Source: Thermophilibacter provencensis
GTDB taxonomy: Bacteria > Actinomycetota > Coriobacteriia > Coriobacteriales > Atopobiaceae
Reading direction: 5' to 3'
Length of the DNA: 64,000 nucleotides
Assembly (NCBI RefSeq): GCF_030372065.1
Contig: NZ_JAUDEA010000012.1
Location: 1 to 64,000 of the forward strand
Under the pieces are notes generated by a model that searched no databases, was not told where the DNA came from, and was given only the letters and a program-made list of their open reading frames with translations. A program made the position numbers and the translations under genes. Below are positions 26,670-35,866 of this stretch, in pieces; position 1 is the first letter of the stretch; each line of letters starts with the position of its first letter.

Positions 26670-27707
26670 ATGGCACAGCGGCGCAACGGCGAGTTTCCCG
26701 CCACGCCCGAGGAAGCCCGCGCCCAGCTGGTCCAAATGCTCACGCTGGCGCTCATCCGGCTCACGAGCCGTCGGGAGGGCAAGGGCAAGACGGAGCGCTG
26801 GCACTCTCAACGTGGCTACGACCCATCCGCGCTCGACAGCCTTTCCAAAATGGGACTCATCGAGCTGACCGGCAAAAATGACTCGATCACGCTTACCGAG
26901 CGCGGACTTGTTGTCGCCGAGGGCGCCGCGCTCATCATCGCCGAGGCGTTTGACCACATGTACGAGGACACCAGGCCCCGCGCGGCGTCGCCCGCCTCCC
27001 TTGACGACGCTCCGCTCTTTGACCCGCTCCCCTACCGGACCGAAGACGACCGTCGCGCCTTTCTCCTGCGCATCGAGCTGGACCTTGACGGGCTCTTCCC
27101 CTGCTGGCGAGAAGTGCTCGTGCCTGCAACCTGCAGCTTCCTTGACCTGCACCTTGTCATCCAGCGCATCTTCAACTGGTACGACGCGCACCTGTTCAAC
27201 TTTGAGATGGTCGCACACAGCACGCACCTCCACATGGAGGAGCACGCCTTCCAGGCGCCGGAGGACGTCTTCATCCCGAGGGGCTACGCGCTCGCCGAGG
27301 CTCGCGAGGTGCTTCTGGGCGACGTCTTTCCCCGCTCGCGCACGGCGCGTTACAGCTACGACTACGGCGACGGCTGGGAGCACAAGATCAAGCTCGTGAA
27401 GACCATGCGCAACGCGGACGTCACGGCGCCGCAGCTCATGGACGGCGAGGGCGACGCCCCACCCGAGGACGTGGGCGGCCCGGACGGCTTTGAGCATTTT
27501 CTCGTTACCATCTCAGACCCCTTCAACGAGGAGTGCCTTGATGCGCTCAAGTGGGGAGAAGCCCAAGGCTACGCACCGTTTGACCTCGCGAAGAAGCAGC
27601 AGGAGCTGGCAGACAGCTTTGAAGACGACCGCCGCGAGTGGCTTGAGATGCTGGCACAGGCGGGCGTGGCGGCCAGCCAGCCCGGCGGCTCGCTCCGGTT
27701 TGTGTGA
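26670..27707 (+). CDS. DUF6429 / plasmid pRiA4b ORF-3-like protein
   Basis: About 345 residues. An N-terminal DUF6429-like helical region (IRLTSRREGKGKTERWHSQR, then GLIELTGKNDSITLTERG) is followed by a pRiA4b ORF-3-like domain (LVIQRIFNWYDAHLFNFEM, then YSYDYGDGWEHKIKLVK). The start ATG 26670 follows ATAGGAGCC; the frame opens earlier at 26634. pRiA4b ORF-3 domains are common on mobile DNA, and their biochemical role is not known. It marks the left edge of the accessory island. Confidence 0.78.
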   Translation: MAQRRNGEFPATPEEARAQLVQMLTLALIRLTSRREGKGKTERWHSQRGYDPSALDSLSKMGLIELTGKNDSITLTERGLVVAEGAALIIAEAFDHMYEDTRPRAASPASLDDAPLFDPLPYRTEDDRRAFLLRIELDLDGLFPCWREVLVPATCSFLDLHLVIQRIFNWYDAHLFNFEMVAHSTHLHMEEHAFQAPEDVFIPRGYALAEAREVLLGDVFPRSRTARYSYDYGDGWEHKIKLVKTMRNADVTAPQLMDGEGDAPPEDVGGPDGFEHFLVTISDPFNEECLDALKWGEAQGYAPFDLAKKQQELADSFEDDRREWLEMLAQAGVAASQPGGSLRFV

Positions 27708-27732
27708 AAGGACAATCGAGCCTGCCTAACCT

Positions 27733-28314
27733 TTACGCCAGCAGATCGGCAAGCATAAGCTCATCGTTTTCACGCCGGGCCTTTGACGCATACCTTTTGA
27801 TGCACTCCGCAAGTTCGGCGCCATTGGACCAGTATTCCTTAAGAAACTTGGTCTCCTTGATTTTGGAGAGACCGAGCTCCTGCTTGCAGAACTCACTTGG
27901 CTTCAGAGAGCGGTTCCTCCGGCTCTGCCTCTGCCATAAATCGAATGCCCCCTGCTTATGAACAGCGAGCATCTCGATTTCCGGGCGGGTAAAGAAGCTC
28001 TGCACCACGGCATCAGCCCCCGCTCTTTTTGGCAGCTCAAACCGCGCAGAGCGACTGTCCACAATTCTCGCGACCAGAAGCCCCTCTGCACCATTAACTG
28101 AATAGTCCATCCCAAGATACTGGCTGGCTATATCCGCAGCCTTTCTTGTGCGCGTATACGGACGATCGGAATACACGGCGTCAAACACCACCCTGTCTTT
28201 ATCGACCACAAGCAGTCCGTCTTCGTAGAGGCGCTGGATGATGACTCCCTCAGCAGCCCCCTCGCAACTAAATAGAACATACCTATGTGTGAGGTTGTAT
28301 CTGGCATCACTCAC
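27733..28314 (-). CDS. RloB-like TOPRIM protein of a two-gene defence-type module
   Basis: About 193 residues. The N-terminal YVLFSCEGAAEGVII resembles the glutamate motif of TOPRIM nucleases, IVDSRSARFELP may be the acidic second motif, and RPEIEMLAVHKQG resembles the FE-W-H region of RloB proteins. It follows an AAA ATPase gene and overlaps it by 8 nt when started at GTG 28314 (GGAGG 10 bases upstream); ATG 28323 would leave no spacer. RloA/RloB-like and PARIS-like ATPase-TOPRIM pairs are anti-phage systems. Assignment to one named system is not possible here. Confidence 0.6.
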   Translation of the reverse strand: MSDARYNLTHRYVLFSCEGAAEGVIIQRLYEDGLLVVDKDRVVFDAVYSDRPYTRTRKAADIASQYLGMDYSVNGAEGLLVARIVDSRSARFELPKRAGADAVVQSFFTRPEIEMLAVHKQGAFDLWQRQSRRNRSLKPSEFCKQELGLSKIKETKFLKEYWSNGAELAECIKRYASKARRENDELMLADLLA

Positions 28315-29530
28315 CTTGCACATACCTCCTCACATAGTCTCTCATCGCCTGAACGTCAGGGTAGCTTGGCATTGAGCCCGGAATGACATTGTGGAGAATG
28401 ACCTCGCTCTTTTTGTTTTCAACGCGGTCGACCACGCTCGAATACTTGATGACTCTCGTCCTGTATTCGCTGGTCCTCGTTAGCACGTACACGTTGTCTT
28501 TGCGCCTCAGCAAATCCAAAAGCTCCGGATAATGTGTCGAGAAAATCATCTGCGCCCCATGAGGGTTAGTCACGGGAGACGCAAAAAGGTTCAGAATGAC
28601 GCCTACGAGCGATCTGTTGAGGCTATTCTCAATCTCGTCAACAATGAAGTATCCGCCCTCGCGCAGAACGTCGATGGCATGCCCCACCATTTCGGCGCCA
28701 GCGATTGTTCCGCTCGATAGTATCCGAGTAGCAACACCCATGCTGACGAGCCGCTCTTCTTCACCCTTAAACTTGAGGCGGAAGATCTGAGCGCCCGCAT
28801 CCCATGTCAGGCTTTCAACGCTTGCGTCAAAAGCCTGAATAACGGGAGTCGGCATAGAGATCTCCGGGAGACGCCTCGTGGAACGCTCCACTCTTGCCGC
28901 GGTCTTTCCGGTTATTTTTGAAACAATGCTGGTCTGATCATCGAGAAAAGCCTTAGACTCTCCAGATATTACCGTAGGGTCGCCCTCGTCTCCGTTTCTC
29001 TTGAGGACAATCGAGGCCTTGGACTCAAACTCGGAGGATGACGTGAGCATCCTCTTGCTCGGCCTTTTTACTTCTAGGCGCCACAGCGTCTCATCCGTAA
29101 ACGAAAAGGCATCACGCGTTATTCTTCCGCCAGGAATAGACTCACCTACGGGCTCGTAAGAATGCGCCAGCTCAGAACGGAGCTGATAGAAGGCCCCCCG
29201 CTCCCAAAACACAACCGTTATCACAAGCGAAGGACCAAGCTTGCCAATCCATCCCGAATCAAAATAAAGCTGACGCATGACAAAGGAACCTGTCATATAT
29301 CCCAGGACAAACCGCAATAGGTTGAGCGTCGTCGTTTTGCCCGACGCGTTAACGCCGGTGATGCCCACAACGTTCTCCGTGTAAATTGAGCCAGAAGTCC
29401 CAACCTTTGTCACATCGGCGGTCGCCTCTCCATCACCTCGAATAACACGGTCGGTAGCAACAAAATCAATGTTGATGCCAGCGTCTTCATATAGGGGAAC
29501 GTTCTTAATCTGAACTCTGAGCAGACGCAT
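28307..29530 (-). CDS. AAA/ABC-type ATPase of a two-gene defence-type module (RloA/AriA-like)
   Basis: A 407-residue ATPase. Walker A is GVNASGKTTTLNLL near residue 60, and Walker B is YFIVDEIENSLN with the H-switch FSTHYPELLD about 35 residues later. This is the AAA_15/AAA_21 arrangement of the OLD, RloA and AriA families, with a reduced lid. The gene is expressed towards the TOPRIM gene and overlaps it. GC content is visibly below that of the rhamnose operon. Likely role: ATP-dependent sensor or scaffold that controls the TOPRIM effector. Confidence 0.75.
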   Translation of the reverse strand: MRLLRVQIKNVPLYEDAGINIDFVATDRVIRGDGEATADVTKVGTSGSIYTENVVGITGVNASGKTTTLNLLRFVLGYMTGSFVMRQLYFDSGWIGKLGPSLVITVVFWERGAFYQLRSELAHSYEPVGESIPGGRITRDAFSFTDETLWRLEVKRPSKRMLTSSSEFESKASIVLKRNGDEGDPTVISGESKAFLDDQTSIVSKITGKTAARVERSTRRLPEISMPTPVIQAFDASVESLTWDAGAQIFRLKFKGEEERLVSMGVATRILSSGTIAGAEMVGHAIDVLREGGYFIVDEIENSLNRSLVGVILNLFASPVTNPHGAQMIFSTHYPELLDLLRRKDNVYVLTRTSEYRTRVIKYSSVVDRVENKKSEVILHNVIPGSMPSYPDVQAMRDYVRRYVQGE

Positions 29531-29647
29531 TGCATTCCTCTCCCGAGCACACTGTTAAACAGAAATCATGTTTAAGTCTTCCAGCTAAGGGAATCATAGA
29601 CGATAGGCGGCAATCCCGACGATCCAACTTCTGCGAAAGGACAAGAA

Positions 29648-30466
29648 ATGAACGGGAGCGACGGCAACAGCAATGACGAGATGGTAGAGGTACCGTCGTG
29701 GAGCTTTGCCTCAGCAGCAAAATGGACCATCAAGGTCCTTAGTGCCGCTGGCTTCGGAGCATGGTTGACCGATAAGCTCCCCGCCGAAACACTTCTCAAG
29801 CTCATTGCTGGGATTCTGGTTTTGTTGGGCAGCGGAATATACTGCCTTCACGTTTCTGGCGCAAGAACAAAGGGCAGGATGAGACGGAGGCTTGCCCCAC
29901 CAGAACCCCTTTCACGGATTAAAGGCCTGGTGAATACACTCATACCGATTTTCGCGTTCCCCGCCATCTCGACTGGCCTGCTCTCACTCTTGTATCCAGT
30001 TATAAACATTATTTCCAGAGCCGCCAAGGCACTTTATAGCATGTCGCTTAACGTACCCGAGTTCGCCGAAACGAACCAGGAGATGTTTGCAGTCATTTCA
30101 TCGGCGGTTATTCTCGTCACTCTCGTTCTGGGAATCGCCGTATTCACAGTAGGGTTTAGACTTCTAAACAGGACGGATGTTAATTATCTAAGTCCTGTAC
30201 TCAAAGATATCTTTAGAAAGCGCGAGCTTACTAAGCTCCCCGCATATATGCTTGTTTTCGCGGGGCTCATGGTAATAACGCTTGCGATCTCTCCGTCTCT
30301 TTTGCATGCCTTGCTGGGCATTATTCGCACGAGCGACGCCGCCGCCCTTGTTCCTGAGGGTATTATTGCGTCGATGATATTCTTTGGTGGAGGATGGCTG
30401 CTGCTTCATTTTGCCGGCTTCGCCGGCCTCAATTCCGCGCGGCATGCCGCGCACTTCAAATCTTAG
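29648..30466 (+). CDS. Polytopic membrane protein of unknown function
   Basis: 272 residues with about five hydrophobic segments (near 55-72, 100-125, 145-172, 200-225 and 240-262). The start ATG 29648 follows AAAGGACAAGAA. It is divergent from the ATPase gene with 117 bases between them, inside the low-GC island. I recognise no family. A membrane effector or accessory to the neighbouring module is possible but only by position. Confidence 0.65.
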   Translation: MNGSDGNSNDEMVEVPSWSFASAAKWTIKVLSAAGFGAWLTDKLPAETLLKLIAGILVLLGSGIYCLHVSGARTKGRMRRRLAPPEPLSRIKGLVNTLIPIFAFPAISTGLLSLLYPVINIISRAAKALYSMSLNVPEFAETNQEMFAVISSAVILVTLVLGIAVFTVGFRLLNRTDVNYLSPVLKDIFRKRELTKLPAYMLVFAGLMVITLAISPSLLHALLGIIRTSDAAALVPEGIIASMIFFGGGWLLLHFAGFAGLNSARHAAHFKS

Positions 30467-30553
30467 GACCGCTCCACCTCTCAACATTCTCTGGAATCAA
30501 TAACAGATTCCGAGTGAGGAGGTAATGTACAGATTCTCCCTGGAGCTAGGGGC

Positions 30554-30576
30554 AGTGTCGCGAAAAGTTGTGCAGG
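30554..30576. other. Orphan insertion-sequence end
   Basis: AGTGTCGCGAAAAGT followed by TGTGCAGG matches 21 of 23 bases of the complement at 38295-38317, just outside the IS256-type element. It probably marks the terminus of a lost related element. Otherwise I see nothing in 30467-30732. Confidence 0.5.
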
Positions 30577-30732
30577 CCCCTCGGAATCCCACTGAGCAGA
30601 ACTTAATGCTAAATACTACTTTGCAAGGTTTGTGGTTTAATTAGAGTAGATATATTCATATGGTATTATTGAATGGCACATCCGGCCAGCGTTTCCTTTG
30701 AGGCGAGCCCTTACCTCGGCCTCAAGAACTGC

Positions 30733-31398
30733 TCACGTCTTCTGGCTTCCCGCCTGAATTACGTCAATCCAATTCAACAAACTTTCCTTGCGCACGAGAA
30801 TCCTCGCAGTAACAGCGCCTTCGTCAGCCTTGTCCTCCAACAGGATGGCTCCATTTGGGAAGATGTAGGTCTGCCCATGGGCAATCCCATTTCGAATATT
30901 CTTGAGCAGGCATTGCATCCTGTTATCATTGCTGGCGCGAGTAATGGACCCGTCCTCGTTAAGCTTTATCTTTGTTGGGCGGTGCAGGAGAGCTCGTGGA
31001 TGATCAGCACAGATTTCCTCATCGAGCTTCATAATCTTTAGAGTCTCTTTGATTGAATTACTCCCCAGTATTATGAACTGCTGAATGCCCGACTGCTGGA
31101 GAAGCAGACGCTCCAGTTTGGTTGACTGAGGGTTTCCCTTCCAGCCATAACCTTCAAGCGTCTTGGCCCTGTCTTCCACTTTCTGATCAAAAGGTCTATC
31201 GAGAACGTAAAACTGTACGAGTCTGGCAAATTCTTCAGGACTGTAGCGCTCTGTGAGGGAACAACGGTAATCCACCAGCTTGAAAGTCTTTGCGTTGCAT
31301 GCGTGTCTATAGTTTTCATTGTATTTGGCGATAGCGTGCCAAACGTTGGTGTCAGAGCACCCCCGAAAAGGGGTGTGGCCACCGCCTAGAATCTTCAG
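30733..31398 (-). pseudogene. HEPN-like protein, 5'-truncated at an IS110 remnant
   Basis: The coding frame stays open upstream of GTG 31275 to a TAA at 31399-31401 and reads like protein there too (GGGHTPFRGCSDTNVWHAIA, then YNENYRHACNAKTFKLVDYR). No plausible start exists upstream, so the gene has probably lost its beginning where IS110-derived sequence begins. The C-terminal part contains NIRNGIAHG, an RxxxxH motif as in HEPN ribonuclease-type domains. The overall family is not recognised. The product would be 180 residues from GTG 31275 if still made. Confidence 0.5.
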
Positions 31399-31432
31399 TT
31401 ACCACGCTGACAGAGACTTGGGAGATGACCAC

Positions 31433-32038
31433 ATGGACACTTTACAGCAGGGCGCGGCGCCGATGGCGCTGGCCGACATGCCGATGACCGCCTACGGCAC
31501 GATCGACTTCAGGCGGCTGGTGATGGGGGAGTGCCTGCAGCAGGTCGTCGCCTGCGAGGAGCGCCGCGACCGGCTCGACGCCGCCGTCGCCGGGCTCGCC
31601 GCCGAGCCCGAGTGGGCGCCCCTCGTCTCCCGCATCTCCGCCGTCCGGGGGATCGGCACGGTGACCGCCTTCTCGATCGCCGCGGAGGTCGGCGACTTCT
31701 CGCGGTTCCCTTCGACGCCCGCCTTCATGTCCTACCTGAGGCTCGTGCCCTCGGAGGACTCGTCGGGCGGGAGGGTCTCGCGCGGCCCGATCACCCGCAC
31801 GGGCAACGGGCACGCCCGCACGCTGATGGTGGAGGCCGCCTGGCACCACGCGAGGAGGCGCAGCCCGCTGTCCCCGACCGAGATAGCGAAGAGGTCGGGC
31901 ATCGGGCCGGAGGCGGCGCGCGTCGCCGCGGAGGCCGAGAGGCTCAGGAGGCGCGGCATCCAGGCGAGCAAGGCCAACGTCGCCGTCGCTCGCGAGCTCG
32001 CGGGCTTCGTCTGGGCCCTCGCGGTCTGCGAGGGCTGA
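31433..32038 (+). pseudogene. IS110-family transposase, C-terminal part only
   Basis: The frame encodes the Transposase_20-type half of an IS110 recombinase (SRISAVRGIGTVTAFSIAAE, MSYLRLVPSEDSSGG, ITRTGNGHARTLMVEAAWHH). The N-terminal DEDD catalytic domain, normally about 150 residues, is absent. It is inactive by itself. Its GC-rich composition differs sharply from the sequence to its left. Confidence 0.8.
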
Positions 32039-32598
32039 CCCATACCGATGGCCCGGGCGCCCAAGAGGGCGGCGATGGGGAGAACCGCGGAGCGCCTATG
32101 CGCAGCCTGCGGGCCACGCGCGATACTAGAAGGCGGGTTCCCCGTGCCGGAGAGATCGGAATGCGCTAGCCAACGCGCGGATGTCAGACTGGAGATCGCC
32201 GAAGCCGTGCCGGCTCAACGCCCCGACGGGCGCCCTGGATCGGACATAGAGAAACTCCCCCACCCGCAAAGAAGCGGGCAGGGCATCTCTGCCTCTTGAC
32301 AGGTTAGATTATATATCAGGCGCTACAATCGGGCAGGTTTGGGGGGGTGGCCCGACACCAACATTCGGCACACAACCCCGAGAGAGAGTGGCCGAAGACC
32401 ATTATGGCACCTATCTCGGAATTGATGCCAACATCTTCCGCCGCAAAACCGTTCCCTCGGCCACGCGAGCGAAGACTCAGTACCCTATACGTCTTCGTAA
32501 ACTGAGCAATGTCGCTATCTTCAAGATGGTCCGCCGAGTCAATCCCTTGAATTCTCACAGCAAGCGCAACGCCTCCCCGTGGTAGACCTCCCCCTAGC
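32039..32598. other. Non-coding tail of the IS110 remnant, then unassigned sequence
   Basis: 32039-32300 is GC-rich and continues the IS110 element; in IS1111-type members this position can encode the bridge (seek) RNA that selects the target. From about 32300 the base composition drops. Two short open frames (32316-32600 minus, 32388-32585 plus) show no family or good start, so I do not call them. Confidence 0.4.
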
Positions 32599-32765
32599 AT
32601 GGTGATTGTTCAGGTCGCCAGCCCCGAGGGGAAGGTGATTGCCGTGGCCAAGAGGACCAACAGCCTCGCTCACGCGAAGTGGCTCTGCGAGTACCACATC
32701 GTGTTCTCGGCAAAAGTACAGGCGAAAGGCCATCTACAACGAGTACCGCAGGGACCTGGCGCAGA
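32599..32765 (+). pseudogene. IS200/IS605 TnpA transposase remnant with frameshift
   Basis: NSLAHAKWLCEYHIVFS in one frame continues as KYRRKAIYNEYRRDLAQI in the next; together they match the N-terminus of IS200-type Y1 transposases. One extra base near 32710-32714 causes the shift. The catalytic HUH and Tyr parts are missing. Confidence 0.8.
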
Positions 32766-32834
32766 TCGGCGCTGGTATAGCGTCAATTAATCATTGGCGT
32801 GCTTTATCTATCCTACTTGTAGGGGGAGCTTGAC

Positions 32835-33903
32835 ATGCGACACCTCTCTGAAGCTGCGATGACAATCATTGAGCAGAGGCAGTCTGATTGGCAGCTATGC
32901 CTGTTCGCGCAGATTCTCTCCGAACAGGTAGACCTATGCAGGCTATGGTCGAGCCCCGTCGAGGCAAACCCCACAATCAGGTCAATTGGGGCTGGTCTCC
33001 AACATCAGTCACTCCGCGAGGTCATCTTTGCGAGGGCGAGGATAGTGCCCTCAATTATGCTGAGATGGGAGAAAGAAAACCAACAAGGCCATTCACCTAC
33101 TAAGAAAGATGGACAAGCGCCCGTGGGACTCGCTTGTCATCAAGCATGCTGACAGGGCCGCATATTTGATGACAAAGGCTTACCGAGAACTTGCTCCCGA
33201 GTATCTGAAGCTGCTCATCATCGATGTCCCGTTGTCATGTATGCCGGCGCTTCGCGAAGCCAGGCATCTGGCAAGGGAGATTCTCTCGGGACTGGATGAC
33301 TGTTGCTCGACGTTCATTGCCGATATCAGGACGGCCGCGTCTCGACAATCTTCGGGAGAGGATCAGAGATTATTCCCAGTGCTAGATCTTGATTTAGATG
33401 CCAGCAGGCTTGCGAAGCTTATGGAAAAGAACAACAAGCTCTACTCACGTACAAAAGTCCGAGTAAAGAACGTTGAGGAGCCCGCCCATGAGTACGAGTG
33501 CCCGGATGAGTTGATTGGCTCTATTGACGCCATGGAGGGGTATGAGTTCGAGCGGCTCTGCGCGAGGCTCCTCGAGGCCAACAGATACAAGAAGGTTGAA
33601 GTGACGAGTGGCAGCGGAGACCAAGGGGTTGACATTCTGTGCGAGAAAGATCGTGTCACTTATGCAATCCAGTGCAAGAGGTACGACTCTCTGGTCGGTA
33701 ACAAGGCGGTGCAGGAAGTGACGGCTGGGAGGCAGTTCTACCACTGCAATGTCGGGGTGGTGATGACCAACAGTGACTTTACCGCCAGCGCCAAGGAACT
33801 CGCTGAGGCAACGGGTGTAGCCCTTTGGGGTAGGGATGTTGTTCTGAGAATGCTGAGCGCTATGAACAAAGGCTCGAGCTCATTTATTCAGGCGGGGGAA
33901 TGA
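32835..33903 (+). pseudogene. Mrr-like restriction endonuclease, probably frameshifted
   Basis: The second frame (33109-33903, 264 residues) ends in a PD-(D/E)XK domain of the Mrr type: MEGYEFERLC, GSGDQGVDIL and YAIQCKRY supply the E, D and QxK residues. A preceding frame from ATG 32835, with GGGGAG six bases upstream, gives about 85 residues of plausible N-terminus. It connects to the second frame if one extra base is removed near 33067-33081 (gagaaagaaaacc). Mrr-like enzymes cleave modified foreign DNA. If the ATG at 33109 is used alone the nuclease domain is still complete, but that start lacks a ribosome binding site. Confidence 0.6.
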
Positions 33904-33979
33904 CGCTGATTGGTATTAGCGTCGAAGCCTCATCATATCGGGCGTGTTCTCGGTACGTTCGATTCCATGGGAAGCATGT

Positions 33980-34090
33980 CGAACATCTGCCGCGGGGGAA
34001 GGCCCCAATTACGCGTGTGCACCTGCGCATATCGCACTTAAGTCTCTCGATGGCGCTATTGGTCGGAATCAGTCGGCGCTCGTAGTCGCC
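33980..34090 (-). pseudogene. IS256-family transposase fragment
   Basis: RRLIPTNSAIERLKCDMRRC followed by TRVIGAFPRG matches the C-terminal region of IS256 transposases, including the catalytic Glu context NAIERL, as in the intact copy at 36995. The sequence beyond is decayed. This is the only gene-like content of 33904-34220. Confidence 0.75.
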
Positions 34091-34100
34091 TCTCAATCGC

Positions 34101-34175
34101 AACAAACAAAAAAGAAACGCCCCTGGTCTTTGGGGAGGAAGTTCCTAATGGACTTCCCGAGAAGAGCCAGGGGCG
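34101..34175 (-). terminator. Intrinsic terminator for the 34221-35474 gene
   Basis: CGCCCCTGG near 34118 pairs with CCAGGGGCG ending at 34175, with a second inner stem. On the minus strand it is followed by TTTCTTTTTTG. It is 46 bases after the stop codon. Confidence 0.85.
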
Positions 34176-34220
34176 CCACTCAACTAATCTTCCATGCTGA
34201 AGAAAGGCGAGTGAGGCCGT

Positions 34221-35474
34221 TTATGCATAGCAATACCAGCCAATACCCTCTGGCGTCCATCCGATTTCACTCAGTGCGATACTCTCAACTTCGTCCATAG
34301 TGTAGTGATGGTATCCGTTGTATCGGTTGTAGAGCCGATATATGGGCAGTCCGTCTTCACGTGAGGCAGAATACCAACCGATGCCCTCTTGCTTCCACCC
34401 TAGTCCGGCAAGCTCGTCATATTCGGATTTGCTCGTGGTGTAGTGGTGGTCATCAGTATATGGGTTATAAAGGCGCCAAACAGGGTCACCGCTTATGACG
34501 GGCGCTGCCCATGCCTTGCCTTCGAGCTTCCATCCAATTGTGCCGAGCCTTTCATATTCTGAGTAATCTGATGTATAGAGATGCTCCCCCGTATAGGGGT
34601 TGTAAAGGCGCCACATAGTAATAGAGCTATCAGGTGTGCATGACACCCTCAACTTGTAACTTCCTGATGCCTGAGTATGCTCATCCGGAACGATTGCCAC
34701 GTAATACATCCCTGTGTCGCTAGCCCTGACCTGGAACTTCTGTGTCTGGCCATCAGTCCCCAGCCGCCATTTACCGAGGGGCTGAGCGTCGGAGACTGAG
34801 GCGGCGGACTCGTCAAACACCTCCAGCTGCCAACTCATATTCGAATCAGCATCTCCTGTAAACTCAACGGTAAGCATGCCGGCAACGTTGGTTGTGTAGC
34901 GGAAGTAGTCTGGTCCCGAGCTAGTGCCAGTTGGATGAACCGTTCCGGACATCGTAAACAAAGTATATTCAATCAAATCTGCCGCGATAGGTGAGTCGTT
35001 CGACTCGGATTCGTTTTCGCTCATTAGGCCGTAGTCGTAAAGAACAACGACAGTAGCCGTAGCGTCATCGGGCAACGGATGAGCGGCATCGAGATTGCTG
35101 AGATTGAGGGCGTATGTTCCCGCGTTCAACCCGTCATTAAGTTCTACGCCCTGCGCGTCGCTCAACCGGGCGGTCCCAGAAGCATAATAGGGAGGCATGT
35201 CAGGGGGATAGCCCAAGGCTACTTCAGTACGTTCAACATCAACCTTCCACCCCGCATTTGCATCTTCGGAGCTAGACCCCGGAATAACCTTGATGGTTAC
35301 GCGTCCATCAGAGCCAAGCAGGAAAGAATAGGACCCCGCCTTCAATTCATAGGCCTGATTAACCTCAAGAACCTCGTTCTGCGCCCATGCAGGAGACGCA
35401 ATCACGAAAGACAATATAAATGCAGAAAGCGAGAGCATCAGAAGGGATAGTCCTTGTCTTAGCCGTTTCGTCAT
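34221..35474 (-). CDS. Secreted DUF5648-repeat protein inside the island
   Basis: About 417 residues. ATG 35474 follows GAAAGGAC and starts a signal peptide ending PAWA-QNE. Two or three PPC-like beta-sandwich regions follow, then three DUF5648-type repeats (WRLYNPYTGEHLYTS, WRLYNPYTDDHHYTT, YRLYNRYNGYHHYTM). Codon usage is less GC-biased than in the four relatives at 13-20.6 kb, so this copy has a different history although the architecture is the same. An intrinsic terminator follows. Confidence 0.78.
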   Translation of the reverse strand: MTKRLRQGLSLLMLSLSAFILSFVIASPAWAQNEVLEVNQAYELKAGSYSFLLGSDGRVTIKVIPGSSSEDANAGWKVDVERTEVALGYPPDMPPYYASGTARLSDAQGVELNDGLNAGTYALNLSNLDAAHPLPDDATATVVVLYDYGLMSENESESNDSPIAADLIEYTLFTMSGTVHPTGTSSGPDYFRYTTNVAGMLTVEFTGDADSNMSWQLEVFDESAASVSDAQPLGKWRLGTDGQTQKFQVRASDTGMYYVAIVPDEHTQASGSYKLRVSCTPDSSITMWRLYNPYTGEHLYTSDYSEYERLGTIGWKLEGKAWAAPVISGDPVWRLYNPYTDDHHYTTSKSEYDELAGLGWKQEGIGWYSASREDGLPIYRLYNRYNGYHHYTMDEVESIALSEIGWTPEGIGWYCYA

Positions 35475-35866
35475 CGTCAGTCCTTTCTCGTGATAGTTGA
35501 CGAACAATACTGGAGCAACAATCTAGTTATGCGGTTCCCTAGGGGGATAGAGCGTTCCTTCCACTTATACTTAGGCCCCAAATATCAGGGATTGAAAATA
35601 GGCAATCGATAGAATCGGTTCGGTGAGCGCTCGGAGACAACGTCAGGGCGAATCAGCATTCGCCGACATCGGTCTTGCGGTTCTGTTCACTCAATAGATG
35701 AGAAATAGTTGCGTTGGCGCTCATGAGTACTGCACCTAGTTAGTACCTCCGTTCTACATAAACGATACTGGTCCCAGAATCCGATAGCCTTTCAGCTGGG
35801 AGGGCGCCATCCGGGCGCCCTCGCCCGTTGGAAGGAGACCAGCTATATGAAGTCAAGACCTGAAGG
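35475..35866. other. Intergenic region and end of an IS110 remnant
   Basis: No ORF is supported. GGGCGCC-ATCC-GGGCGCCC (about 35801-35821) forms a hairpin close to the 3' end of the IS110 transposase gene, where element ends or the guide RNA are expected. The part near 35475 should hold the promoter of the secreted-protein gene; no clear -35/-10 pair is visible. Confidence 0.4.

Noticed and set aside
30673-31041. Plus-strand frame of 122 codons
   Set aside because: It lies opposite the HEPN-like gene, whose coding signal is better and continues upstream.
32316-32600. Minus-strand frame of 94 codons and an opposing 65-codon plus-strand frame
   Set aside because: No domain, no ribosome binding site, and located among IS remnants. 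Coding cannot be supported.
33884-34105. Minus-strand frame of 73 codons as an intact small gene
   Set aside because: Its middle is a fragment of an IS256 transposase, so it is recorded as a remnant.
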